In this document: piece by piece, positions 7,542 through 14,834 of the stretch
How the letters are laid out: each line of letters begins with the position of its first letter
How positions within the stretch are numbered: position 1 is the first letter of the stretch
Assembly: GCA_002842195.1 (NCBI GenBank)
Contig: PHCL01000003.1
Coordinates: forward strand, 1 to 14,834
Length of the DNA stretch: 14,834 nt
Reading direction: 5' to 3'
From: Betaproteobacteria bacterium HGW-Betaproteobacteria-20
Lineage (GTDB): Bacteria; Pseudomonadota; Gammaproteobacteria; Burkholderiales; Methylophilaceae
Translations under genes and position numbers: made by a program
The notes under the pieces: generated by a model
What the model was told of the DNA's origin: nothing
The model's input: only the letters and a program-made list of their open reading frames with translations
Databases searched by the model: none

Positions 7542-7728
7542 TTTTCAATGAGAGAAAATAGCGCGGGATGATGAGGTGAAAACGAGCGTTAAAATCTACC
7601 CAACGACGCAATAAAACCTTCGAGGAAAAAATACCGCCCTGTCAGCCTTGTAGATAAAGGCTTGCAGAGCATCACATGTGAAGGTGTGCTAAATTTCATC
7701 AAACATGTAAAGCTTTCTCTAACTAAAA
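7542..7728. other. Intergenic region between the NtrC-type regulator and purT
   Basis: No convincing gene is present. A small hairpin, AGCCTT (7644-7649) with AAGGCT (7657-7662), is followed on the minus strand, after 12 nt, by six T (complement of 7626-7631). That is too far for a classic terminator, but it is the only candidate for the regulator transcript. CTCTA/TAGAG repeats (about 7716-7734) flank the regulator stop codon. A minus-strand frame starting TTG at 7611 is discussed among the rejected items. Confidence 0.4.
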
Positions 7729-9114
7729 CTAGAGTTTAATTTGGTATTTATCCATACGATAGCGTATCGTCATGCGCGTAATTCCAAGCTTGCGTGCGGC
7801 TTTTGATACGTTGTAATCAGTCTCACGTAGCGCTTGTAATAAAAGTGTTTTTTCAGCATCGTAGAGCCTTATCGGCTCGTTAATGTTTGTACTGGTTTGA
7901 GTCTGAAAATTTACCTCAGCAGCAGTCTGTAATACAGGTAAGGCCAAATCTACATCAGTAATTCGGCCTTTGTGACTAAGTAACATAGCGCGGCTTACCT
8001 GGTGACGCAGCTCGCGTACATTGCCAGGCCAGGTATAACTTTGAATTCTATTAACAGCGCTTGCCGAAAATTCTGGACTGTCCAAACCATAACGACGCGA
8101 AGTTTGCGTGGCAAAATATCGCGCTAACAGCATTGCATCGTCTTCTCTTTCTCGCAGTGGTGGCATGGCGATGCTCATTACATTCAAGCGATAATACAAA
8201 TCCTGCCTAAAACTGCCTTTAATCGACATCTCATGCAAGTCACGATTAGTCGCTGCAATAAATCTTGCTGGTACGGCGCGCTCTTTGGTTGAGCCAATTC
8301 GACGTACTACCCGACGCTCAAGCACGTTAAGTAACTTGGCTTGTAAACTCAGGGGCAGTTCACCAATTTCATCCAAAAAAAGTGTGCCGTCTTCCGCGGC
8401 CTCAATCAAACCTGGGCGCGTGACTACAGCACCGGTAAATGCACCTTTTTCGTGACCAAACAACTCGCTTTCCATCAACTCTGCCGGTAATGACGCACAG
8501 TCAATATGAACAAAAGGTTTATCTTTGTTGGCACAGGATAAATGCAGTAATCGTGCTGCAACATCTTTACCAGTACCGGTCTCACCACTTATCAGCACGG
8601 TAGGCGGAACAGTATCAGCCGCTACCAATTGAGCAATGCGCTTAATTTGTGCTTTGATACTTTGCATGGCGGGGCTATCGCCCAACAACTCAACGCCATC
8701 GGCCGCATGAGCGTTACGCTGGCGTGAATAATCCAAGCTATTACTTTGAATCGCTGCCGCTTCCGCCTTTTGCACGGAGAGCAGCAACTCTTCCAGGTCT
8801 ATCGGCTTTTTAAGGTAATCAACCGCGCCTAGCTTAATGGCGTTCACCGCATCGCTCACTTCACCATGCGCGGTCATCACAATCACTGCAACCTCTTTAG
8901 TCACCAGTTCTGTTATAAAATCCAAGCCGTTGCCATCGGGCAACCGCATATCCAGCAGCACCATGTCAGGCCAAAACTGTTTGGTAATCGTGCGCGCATC
9001 CTGCAGACTCTCAACATGCTCACATTCATAGCCAGCTTTTTTCAATCTCCGCACTACCGCACGCGCAAATAACACCTCATCTTCAACGATCAAAATTTTT
9101 GATTGCTGTTTCAT
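7729..9114 (-). CDS. NtrC-family sigma-54-dependent response regulator
   Basis: This is a three-domain transcription activator of 461 residues. The receiver domain (about 5-120) has acidic residues E11/D12, phospho-acceptor Asp55 (in VLLDMRLPDG) and Lys103 (in DYLKKP). The AAA+ domain (about 143-375) has Walker A GETGTGKD (177-184), an intact GAFTGA sigma-54 contact loop (224-229), Walker B TLFLDEIGELP (244-254) and the TWPGNVREL signature (361-369). A Fis-type helix-turn-helix lies at 434-456 (NVSKAARKLGITRMTIRYRM). ATG 9112-9114 is chosen because it places the receiver at the usual offset. The frame extends to a TTG at 9156 with no ribosome site. The gene lies 76 bp downstream of the TonB-dependent receptor, probably in the same operon. 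No sensor histidine kinase is encoded here, so its input is unknown. I infer that it activates the receptor promoter. Confidence 0.93.
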   Translation of the reverse strand: MKQQSKILIVEDEVLFARAVVRRLKKAGYECEHVESLQDARTITKQFWPDMVLLDMRLPDGNGLDFITELVTKEVAVIVMTAHGEVSDAVNAIKLGAVDYLKKPIDLEELLLSVQKAEAAAIQSNSLDYSRQRNAHAADGVELLGDSPAMQSIKAQIKRIAQLVAADTVPPTVLISGETGTGKDVAARLLHLSCANKDKPFVHIDCASLPAELMESELFGHEKGAFTGAVVTRPGLIEAAEDGTLFLDEIGELPLSLQAKLLNVLERRVVRRIGSTKERAVPARFIAATNRDLHEMSIKGSFRQDLYYRLNVMSIAMPPLREREDDAMLLARYFATQTSRRYGLDSPEFSASAVNRIQSYTWPGNVRELRHQVSRAMLLSHKGRITDVDLALPVLQTAAEVNFQTQTSTNINEPIRLYDAEKTLLLQALRETDYNVSKAARKLGITRMTIRYRMDKYQIKL

Positions 9115-9189
9115 GATAACCGAGATGTTATTTGCGACGACGGATGCTAATTTCAAAATTTTTTCTATTTAGTCTGTTGCGTCAAAAAG

Positions 9190-11631
9190 TTAATCAAAAT
9201 CTACTGCTGATGCAGAGGCCTTTGATTTGCCAAATTCATAACGCACACCAATCCAACCTGCGCGCGGCGCACCTGGTGCAACAAATGCATTAGTATCTGA
9301 CTCATTACCGGTAAACTGCCCGCTAGCTGCATCAAAGCGGTGCTCTCCTAACAAGCCGCCATTATTATATTTACGATCAAATACATTGTTGGCTTTAGCA
9401 AAAACTTGCCAGCCACTACGGCCAAAATAATAACGCGTGTCCAAATTAACCACCGCGTAGCCACTCACTTTAGCACCGTCACCTTGAAACTTGTTATTTT
9501 CATTGCCGCGTGAATATTGATCTGAGAAAGCGAATATATTGGTGCCTACATTCCAGGAAGGCGTTACATCAAATGCCGCACGCAGCTTAAGTTGATGCCT
9601 AGGAATGCCAGGAATATTGTCGCCTGGATTGACGGTAAAGGAACCGCTGCCAGGTGTACTTTCATTAATTTGACTCACAATATCAAAACTGCTTTCATAA
9701 GTGGCTTTAACAAAACTATAGCCTAAGGTCCAGCTAAACTGATCGATTCTACCGCTAAGCGCCGCATCCAAACCTTGACGCCGTGTTTTACCTACGTTAT
9801 CAAAAAAACCAGCGCCTGTTGTACTTGAAGAAATAAACTGTATGTCGTCAGTATTTTGTGCGCGATAGGCACTCAATGCCCATTTAACATCCTGCGTTAA
9901 ATTTCCGCGTAAGCCACCTTCAAAAGTTTTAGCCACGACCTGGTCTAATGGCGGGTCACCGGCAAACGCGTTAGGTAGACGGCAAGGCTGATCAGGGTTG
10001 GCGCAACCTAATTCAATCGCAGTTGGTGCCCGGCTACCTTCGTTATAACTGGCGTATGCCGTCAGGTTTTTCGATGGGGTGAAGTTAAGACCAATCGCGG
10101 GGTTGAAACGGTTGTAACTTTGATTGCTGGTCAATGACGTATTTAAAGTTGGATCAGGATTAGGGATAGGATCCAATTTGTCTTTATTGATTACTTTTGT
10201 GTAGTTATAACGGCCTGACAAAGTCAGATGCCACTGTGGATTTAAAGACAAGGTATCTGTTGCAAAAATACTGGATGTTTTTGATACGCCACGAAGACCT
10301 ACTTCACCATCGGCATTAAATAAGCCAAAGCCATCAATCCCGCGCGTAGCATTTACTATACCAAATTCAGTACTTTGTTTAAAATTAGTTCTACCGTAAT
10401 CATAGCCAATACCGGTCACCAATTGGTTTTTCATGTGCATGAAGTCTTGATTAAAAGTCATTTGTGCGGTGAAACCATAACTTTTACGATTAGAACTGGT
10501 ACGATTGATAGCGCCGCTACACAACTCATCAGAATCAGGATCTAGCGCCGCACAAAGTGCATTTGCAGCCGCTAATTCTGCAGCATCAATATCATCACTC
10601 ACATCAGCGTCCACAACATCAAAAGCAAAATCGTCATTGCCATCGCCATTTAGCGTACGGGTTTTGCCATAACGATAATAGGTATTGCCGCTTAGCTGTG
10701 TATCGTCATTAAAAAAATGGCTGCCATTTAAGTTAAAAAATGCCAGTTGGTTTTCGGTAACATCTGGTCTGGTTAAAATAGAATCACGACCTTGTTCCTG
10801 CAAAAAATCTTTAGGTGCCAAACCATTCCCTATCAACTTATTATCAGCGCCCGTATAGCTTAAATTTAGCGCAGAGGTCTCATTTTGCCAACCCACTTTA
10901 GCAAACCACTGCCCGACATCGCTGGGTGAATAATCACGCCAGCCGTCTTCACTAAACACGTTGCCGGAAATAAAGTAGTCAATCGCACCATCTTCAGTTA
11001 CGCCGCCAAATTCTGCAGAGCCCGCTTTACGGTTCCAGGAACCTTGATAATATTCAATCGCACCACCAGGGTTTGTGCGGCCACTTTTAGTCTGCACAGA
11101 TAAAGCGCCGCCTAGCGTGTTGAGTCCGAATAAGGGATTTGACCCGGGAATTAAATTAATACTGTTAATTGAATTGGTCGGAATCAAGTCCCAATTTACC
11201 ACATCACCAAAAGGCTCGTTTACCCGAACACCGTCCACAAATATAGACAACCCTTGCGGTGTACCGAGCAATGGTGAAGCCGTGTAGCCATGAAAAGTAA
11301 CGTCTGGCTGGTATGGGTTATTTTGCGTGTCATTCACATTCACGCCTGTGAGGTTTTGATTAATATAATCCGCAATACCTAAGCTTTTTTGCTCCTCCAG
11401 TTGCTTACCTTTTACAGTCTGGATGTTGGCTGGAATTCGCTCTAATGGCAAACCAATACCTTGCAACGGAGTGGTGGAAATAACTTCAATTTTACCAAGC
11501 TCAATTGCTTCATCTTTGTTTTCCGCCATAGCCATTTGCGGTGCAGCATAAGCCGCCAAAATTGCGACCAGGACTATTTTGGGTTTTATGGTTTTATGGT
11601 TTGCGATATTTGCTTGTAATGTCTTTTGCAT
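9190..11631 (-). CDS. TonB-dependent outer-membrane receptor
   Basis: This is a high-affinity, energy-dependent importer in the outer membrane. It carries a signal peptide (hydrophobic IVLVAILAAYAA, cleavage after AMA, about 36 residues from the chosen start), a TonB-box-like EVIST, a plug domain with the FVDGVRVNEPFGDVVNWDLIP block and LGGALSV, and then a beta-barrel of about 620 residues. The mature protein is about 777 residues. Two loops carry Cys pairs (LCAALDPDSDELC; GCANPDQPC), and the first follows a very acidic stretch with an NGDGNDD motif. The usual C-terminal aromatic (RYEF) is followed by 13 further residues. The start is ATG 11629-11631, where AGGGA (11638-11642) has a 6-nt spacer. 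An ATG two codons upstream (11637) touches the Shine-Dalgarno. The substrate is not determinable; siderophores, cobalamin, metals and sugars are all possible. It heads an operon with the NtrC-type regulator. Confidence 0.93.
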   Translation of the reverse strand: MQKTLQANIANHKTIKPKIVLVAILAAYAAPQMAMAENKDEAIELGKIEVISTTPLQGIGLPLERIPANIQTVKGKQLEEQKSLGIADYINQNLTGVNVNDTQNNPYQPDVTFHGYTASPLLGTPQGLSIFVDGVRVNEPFGDVVNWDLIPTNSINSINLIPGSNPLFGLNTLGGALSVQTKSGRTNPGGAIEYYQGSWNRKAGSAEFGGVTEDGAIDYFISGNVFSEDGWRDYSPSDVGQWFAKVGWQNETSALNLSYTGADNKLIGNGLAPKDFLQEQGRDSILTRPDVTENQLAFFNLNGSHFFNDDTQLSGNTYYRYGKTRTLNGDGNDDFAFDVVDADVSDDIDAAELAAANALCAALDPDSDELCSGAINRTSSNRKSYGFTAQMTFNQDFMHMKNQLVTGIGYDYGRTNFKQSTEFGIVNATRGIDGFGLFNADGEVGLRGVSKTSSIFATDTLSLNPQWHLTLSGRYNYTKVINKDKLDPIPNPDPTLNTSLTSNQSYNRFNPAIGLNFTPSKNLTAYASYNEGSRAPTAIELGCANPDQPCRLPNAFAGDPPLDQVVAKTFEGGLRGNLTQDVKWALSAYRAQNTDDIQFISSSTTGAGFFDNVGKTRRQGLDAALSGRIDQFSWTLGYSFVKATYESSFDIVSQINESTPGSGSFTVNPGDNIPGIPRHQLKLRAAFDVTPSWNVGTNIFAFSDQYSRGNENNKFQGDGAKVSGYAVVNLDTRYYFGRSGWQVFAKANNVFDRKYNNGGLLGEHRFDAASGQFTGNESDTNAFVAPGAPRAGWIGVRYEFGKSKASASAVDFD

Positions 11632-11669
11632 ATTCATTCCCTAGGATTTAGTAAAACACGCCTAATATA

Positions 11670-11687
11670 AGCAAAATCCATTCCCAA
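11670..11687 (-). promoter_or_regulatory. Candidate sigma-54 (-24/-12) promoter of the receptor
   Basis: On the minus strand GG (11683-11684) and GC (11671-11672) are exactly 10 nt apart, with TTGCT at the -12 element matching TTGCW. The -24 side reads GGGAATG against consensus TGGCACG, a partial match with the invariant GG. Transcription would begin near 11659, 28 nt before the receptor ATG. Confidence 0.5.
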
Positions 11688-11695
11688 TATTAATA

Positions 11696-11701
11696 ATTAT
11701 A
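11696..11701 (-). promoter_or_regulatory. Alternative sigma-70 -10 element upstream of the receptor
   Basis: A perfect TATAAT is present on the minus strand, but the best -35 (TTATTG at 16 bp) is weak and the surroundings are extremely AT-rich. It could give basal expression. Confidence 0.25.
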
Positions 11702-11714
11702 TATTGTTCAATAT

Positions 11715-11727
11715 AATCAATAAGTAA
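11715..11727 (+). promoter_or_regulatory. IHF-like site between the palindrome array and the promoter
   Basis: AATCAATAAGTAA matches the IHF consensus WATCAANNNNTTR at 8 of 9 defined positions, about 55-70 bp upstream of the predicted sigma-54 start. IHF commonly bends DNA at this position in sigma-54 promoters. In AT-rich DNA a chance match is quite possible. Confidence 0.35.
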
Positions 11728-11770
11728 CAATTATTTTATGTTAAGCAGCTCAATTCTACACTGGCATATT

Positions 11771-11832
11771 GGTTGTATACAACCTATTTATGGCTGTATA
11801 CAACCAATATTGGTTGTATACAGCCATAAATA
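11771..11832. promoter_or_regulatory. Array of three 14-bp palindromic operators (TGTATACA core), including a perfect 48-bp palindrome
   Basis: Site 1 is GGTTGTATACAACC (11771-11784), a perfect palindrome. Site 2 is GGCTGTATACAACC (11792-11805). Site 3 is GGTTGTATACAGCC (11812-11825), the exact reverse complement of site 2. Centres are 21 and 20 bp apart, about two helical turns, so all three present the same DNA face. Sites 2 and 3 with their flanks form a perfect, spacerless 48-bp palindrome (11785-11832). The array lies about 118, 139 and 159 bp upstream of the predicted receptor transcription start, the usual distance for sigma-54 enhancer sites. The core also fits the GntR-family operator pattern (yGT-x-AC), so a GntR-type repressor is an alternative binder. 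Confidence 0.85.
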
Positions 11833-11862
11833 AATGTTTGGAAATTATGATACACAGACACA

Positions 11863-11879
11863 CAGGTGGCACTCGCCTG
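11863..11879 (-). terminator. Weak hairpin downstream of tilS
   Basis: CAGGTG (11863-11868) pairs with CGCCTG (11874-11879), with one G-T pair and a 5-nt loop, 14 nt past the tilS stop. On the minus strand the following sequence is GT-rich rather than T-rich, so this is a weak terminator candidate at best. Confidence 0.3.
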
Positions 11880-11893
11880 ACTAAAGAGCGCCT

Positions 11894-13363
11894 CTAAAGT
11901 GGTGGGTTATGCCAGACAATCTCAAGCCCCGGTTCATTCTCTGCCGCCTGCAACTCATGCGCGACGCCTATGTCAGGCACAAACGCCAGCGTATCATGCC
12001 AATAAATGAGCGGTAAATTGTCACGTCGCCATGGCGGAATATTGGCTTCCTGCAACAGGTGTTTGAGCGTTCTTGTGGGTCGCAACACATTGGGTTTAAA
12101 GCGTTCACCGCCATCTCTATTGGCAATTCTTAACTTATCCATGCCGAATTTAAGCGCTAAACCTGTACCGATTACCTGCTTGAATTGCAGATAACCGCCA
12201 TTTGGCAATGCCAGTAACGGCTCGCCATTCCATGCTAAATCAAATGGCTGGGTTTTTTGCGTCTGGATTAAATAGGCATTTTGTTGATAACGCTTTAGCG
12301 TTAAATATTGCGCCTGATTATTCAAATGTAATTGAATGCTGACATTAGCATCGACTTTAGCGTTAAGTAACTGCTCAACAATCTCACTTAAGTGCTCTGC
12401 GCTTGGCATCGCCAGATGATTCTTTGCAAACCACCAGCGTAGTAAATTCTTGGCGCGAGGCGTATCTAGCGCACTTAAACCCTGCAAGCAAAGCTTATTC
12501 TCTTTTAGTATACTTTCAGCATCAATTTTCGCTAAGGTATCAAGCAAATCATTCGCTTCAGCTAAGTGTGAGGCTGTTCTGGCAAGCACGGTTTTAATTG
12601 CGGGATAGCGTGCCTGCACAACAGGCAGTACTTCATGACGCACAAAATTGCGTTCAAATTCGGTATTTTCATTACTTTCATCATCACACCATGTGATGCC
12701 GTGCTGTTTGGCGTAGTCTTGCAGTGCGCTGCGTGACACGTTAAGTAACGGGCGCAATAAACGTCTGGACTTGTCTATAGTCGCCATACTAGCCAAACCC
12801 TTAATGCCGGCGCCTCTGAGCAACTGTAATAACAGTGTTTCTGCCTGGTCGTCCTGATGATGTGCAGTGACGATAAAATCCGGCTGAGTGTTATCTATTG
12901 TGTTATTTATTGTGTAGTTAAATAACGCTTCATAACGAAGCTTTCTTGCGGTGGCTTCAATGCCTAGTTTACTGTTTTTTTCGACATTGACATGAACAAC
13001 TTCCAACGGCAGATTAAGCTCGCGGCACTGCGCTACGCAAAAGTCCGCCCACGCGTCAGCATTTGCACTTAAGCCGTGATGTACATGCATGGCGTATAAA
13101 TGAAAAGGAATTTTTTGCTTTAAATCCGCCAGTAAATGCAGTAATACGCATGAATCCAAGCCGCCGCTTAAAGCCAGCAGCAAGGTTGCTTCAGGCTTTA
13201 AATGGTTAGCTAAAAAATGGTTCAGCTGAAATAGAATGGGGCCTTGTGCTTCAGTAGTTCCAACTAAAACGAAAGCCTGCCTAGTTCTATTTTGAACCTT
13301 ACTTTTTAACGTTTTATAGGGAGGCTGGCTGTTTTTTTTCAATGACTTCTTTGAAGTTGCCAT
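11894..13363 (-). CDS. tilS: tRNA(Ile)-lysidine synthetase TilS
   Basis: TilS converts cytidine 34 of the CAU-anticodon tRNA-Ile to lysidine, using ATP and lysine, so that the tRNA reads AUA and is charged with isoleucine. The PP-loop ATPase motif SGGLDS is at 66-71, with HVHHGLS (93-99) and HHQDDQAET (168-176) as further catalytic blocks. The C-terminal TilS domain contains [23 protein letters not shown] and LAFVPDIGV. Length is 489 residues, longer than E. coli (about 432). Some 54 residues, many of them basic, precede the core. The ATG at 13361-13363 overlaps accA by 50 nt. Apart from a TTG seven codons later, still inside accA, no ATG, GTG or TTG occurs before the PP-loop, so the extension is probably genuine unless a non-standard start is used. 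A 12-bp tandem repeat adds a TINN/TIDN insert (151-158). Confidence 0.96.
   Translation of the reverse strand: MATSKKSLKKNSQPPYKTLKSKVQNRTRQAFVLVGTTEAQGPILFQLNHFLANHLKPEATLLLALSGGLDSCVLLHLLADLKQKIPFHLYAMHVHHGLSANADAWADFCVAQCRELNLPLEVVHVNVEKNSKLGIEATARKLRYEALFNYTINNTIDNTQPDFIVTAHHQDDQAETLLLQLLRGAGIKGLASMATIDKSRRLLRPLLNVSRSALQDYAKQHGITWCDDESNENTEFERNFVRHEVLPVVQARYPAIKTVLARTASHLAEANDLLDTLAKIDAESILKENKLCLQGLSALDTPRAKNLLRWWFAKNHLAMPSAEHLSEIVEQLLNAKVDANVSIQLHLNNQAQYLTLKRYQQNAYLIQTQKTQPFDLAWNGEPLLALPNGGYLQFKQVIGTGLALKFGMDKLRIANRDGGERFKPNVLRPTRTLKHLLQEANIPPWRRDNLPLIYWHDTLAFVPDIGVAHELQAAENEPGLEIVWHNPPL
12890..12913. repeat. 12-bp in-frame tandem repeat within tilS
   Basis: Two adjacent copies (12890-12901 and 12902-12913) differ at one base. 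They encode the near-duplicate TINN and TIDN in a surface-type insert between the N-terminal half of the ATPase domain and the HHQDDQAET block. The insert length may vary between strains. Confidence 0.7.
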
Positions 13364-14303
13364 AACTCATTAAACGCTCGTAACGTCTAACCAGTAGCAT
13401 TTTAATTGATTTGGTTTTTAATTTTGCCAACTCCGCTTTTAATGCCCCACGTAAGGTTGCCATAACAACTTCCGGCGCACGGTGTGAGCCGCCTAACGGC
13501 TCTGGAATAATACGATCAATCAATCCCATTGCTTTCAATCGGTCAGCAGTGATGGCGAGCGATTCTGCGGCCACGGGTGCTTTATCAGCACTTTTGTATA
13601 AAATAGACGCACAGCCTTCAGGAGAAATCACCGAGTAAGTGCCATATTGCAACATCAATAATTGATCGACCACACCAAGCGCTAACGCACCACCAGAACC
13701 ACCCTCACCAATAATCACACCGATAATAGGTGTCTCAAGCTCTGCCATTACATATAAATTACGGGCGATTGCTTCCGATTGACCACGCTCTTCAGCACCA
13801 ATGCCTGGGTATGCACCCGGGGTATCAATCAGCGTAATAATAGGAATACCAAATTTTTCAGCCATGCGGAACAGGCGTAAAGCCTTGCGATAGCCTTCCG
13901 GCCGCGGCATGCCAAAATTACGGTATTGACGTACTTTTACATCGCGGCCTTTTTGGTGACCAATCACCATCACTGGCTGACCTTCAAACCTGGCAAGGCC
14001 ACCCACAATTGCCGGGTCGTCTGCAAAAGCTCTGTCACCATGCAGCTCTTCAAAATCAGTAAATATACCTTGAATATAATCCAGCGTGTAAGGCCGCTGT
14101 GGGTGACGTGCCAATTGCGAAATTTGCCATGCGCTTAAGTTGCCATAAATATCTTCAGACAGTTTCTTATTTTTCTTTTCTAAAGCGGTGAGCTCTTTGG
14201 AAATATCTAAAGCTTCATTGGCATCATGCGCAGCCTGCAAACCTTCAATTTGGCTTTCAAGTTCTGCAATAGGTTGTTCAAAATCTAGGTAGCTTATTTT
14301 CAT
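13314..14303 (-). CDS. accA: Acetyl-CoA carboxylase carboxyltransferase, alpha subunit
   Basis: AccA with AccD transfers the carboxyl group from carboxybiotin to acetyl-CoA, making malonyl-CoA for fatty-acid synthesis. The protein has 329 residues (E. coli 319). The N-terminal FEQPIAELE coiled region, [61 protein letters not shown] and [21 protein letters not shown] follow the family order closely. The start ATG is at 14301-14303 and only a weak ribosome site is seen. The C-terminus after RLMSYG is about 13 residues longer than in E. coli, and this extra part overlaps tilS and crosses an A8 tract (13332-13339). It lies 46 bp downstream of dnaE and is likely in one operon dnaE-accA-tilS. Confidence 0.97.
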   Translation of the reverse strand: MKISYLDFEQPIAELESQIEGLQAAHDANEALDISKELTALEKKNKKLSEDIYGNLSAWQISQLARHPQRPYTLDYIQGIFTDFEELHGDRAFADDPAIVGGLARFEGQPVMVIGHQKGRDVKVRQYRNFGMPRPEGYRKALRLFRMAEKFGIPIITLIDTPGAYPGIGAEERGQSEAIARNLYVMAELETPIIGVIIGEGGSGGALALGVVDQLLMLQYGTYSVISPEGCASILYKSADKAPVAAESLAITADRLKAMGLIDRIIPEPLGGSHRAPEVVMATLRGALKAELAKLKTKSIKMLLVRRYERLMSYGNFKEVIEKKQPASL

Positions 14304-14349
14304 GTGCTTAACTCAACAATCAAGGTTCTGTTTTTAAAAAAATTTAAAG

Positions 14350-14834
14350 CTAATTATATAGGATTTTTACATTATCACGGCTTAACCATTCAGTTAAACC
14401 CGTAATCAGTTCTTCGTGTAAATCTACCCGCCAATCATTACCCAGCATCAATTCTACTTTGCTGCTTTTGTTATGATATTCCACCTTAACCGCACAGCCG
14501 CGCTGCTCATCAGCAGTGCTTTTACAATAAGGTTTTAACATCGCCTTTAATTTCTCCGCATCGGCCTGACCATTACATGAGATTTTTAAAAAGCTCGCAC
14601 GGCTGTTACGCAGGCCAGATAAATCATGCAGTTTTCTGGCATTGACTCTAATGCCGCCAGAAAACTCATCATTACTCACGCGGCCTTCTACAATAATCAG
14701 TTGATCATCTTTTAATAATTGCTGATGCTGACTAAGCAGCTCATTCCCAACCACTACTTCAATCCTAGTTGTGCCGTCATCCAAACCGACTATCGCCATT
14801 TTACCACGCCCAGTCATGCGGACTCGTATGCCGG
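14350..14834 (-). CDS. dnaE: DNA polymerase III alpha subunit, C-terminal part (partial)
   Basis: The frame is open to the right edge of the window, so the N-terminal majority of the gene is missing. The visible 160 residues or so carry the DnaE OB-fold: RVRMTGRGKMAIVGLDDGT, then ILVSG-like LIIVEGRVS and DEFSGGIRVNARKL. These are followed by the tau-binding-region-type C-terminal domain ending WLSRDNVKILYN. In E. coli DnaE the corresponding segments are MVTKRGNRIGICTLDD and FDDFSGGLKMTARE. A Met at 14817 is internal, not the start. dnaE is the replicative polymerase catalytic subunit, and it is the first of the dnaE-accA-tilS run. Confidence 0.93.
   Translation of the reverse strand, partial: GIRVRMTGRGKMAIVGLDDGTTRIEVVVGNELLSQHQQLLKDDQLIIVEGRVSNDEFSGGIRVNARKLHDLSGLRNSRASFLKISCNGQADAEKLKAMLKPYCKSTADEQRGCAVKVEYHNKSSKVELMLGNDWRVDLHEELITGLTEWLSRDNVKILYN

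Noticed and set aside
7429..7611. A 60-codon minus-strand frame starting TTG at 7611, with GAAGG upstream, overlapping the purT start
   Set aside because: It has a passable ribosome site and a protein-like sequence (MRRWVDFNARFHLII...), but it overlaps purT in another frame, contains the purT promoter, and matches no family I recognise. A decayed gene remnant is possible, but the support is too thin to call it.
11771..11832. Palindrome array considered as a CRISPR, a dif/Xer site or a transposon end
   Set aside because: There are no unique spacers of constant length, no Xer-like asymmetric arms, and no transposase or target duplication nearby. Helical phasing points to an operator array.

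Overview
The window reads as ordinary chromosomal sequence from a low-to-moderate GC Gram-negative proteobacterium. The dnaE-accA-tilS order, a beta/gamma-type PurT, a group II truncated haemoglobin and the protein sequences suggest a betaproteobacterium. A Methylophilaceae-type methylotroph is my best guess, but that is an impression from the proteins and not proven. I see no tRNA, rRNA, CRISPR array, insertion sequence or phage gene.

Layout, left to right. The 3' end of an unrecognised plus-strand gene (to 100) faces typA/bipA (minus), and a terminator hairpin lies between them. A 520-bp divergent intergenic region (1979-2498) separates typA from two consecutive plus-strand DEAD-box RNA helicases. 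This region holds a near-consensus sigma-70 promoter sitting on an 18-bp tandem repeat, followed by a roughly 400-nt leader that contains a terminator-like hairpin. The first helicase starts at TTG and has a 215-residue Arg/Gly/Asp/Ser tail. The second is RhlE-like. A 14-bp-stem extragenic palindrome lies between them. A group II truncated globin and purT follow on the minus strand, separated by a REP-like element whose GTAG foot supplies the purT stop codon.

Next, all on the minus strand, come a TonB-dependent outer-membrane receptor and, 76 bp downstream of it, an NtrC-class response regulator with an intact GAFTGA loop. Upstream of the receptor is the most striking structure in the window. 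Three 14-bp near-identical palindromes with a TGTATACA core are spaced 21 and 20 bp apart, and two of them form a perfect 48-bp palindrome. Between this array and the receptor lie an AT-rich stretch with an IHF-like match and a GG-N10-GC sigma-54-like promoter. The distances fit an enhancer / IHF / sigma-54 architecture. I infer that the co-encoded regulator may be the activator of its own receptor operon. No sensor kinase is present in the window.

The right end carries tilS, accA and the C-terminal part of dnaE on the minus strand. tilS overlaps accA by 50 nt across an A8 tract and has a long N-terminal extension. Housekeeping functions dominate: ribosome and RNA metabolism (typA, helicases), purine synthesis (purT), tRNA-Ile modification (tilS), fatty-acid synthesis (accA) and replication (dnaE). 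The receptor/regulator pair is the accessory, environment-responsive module.
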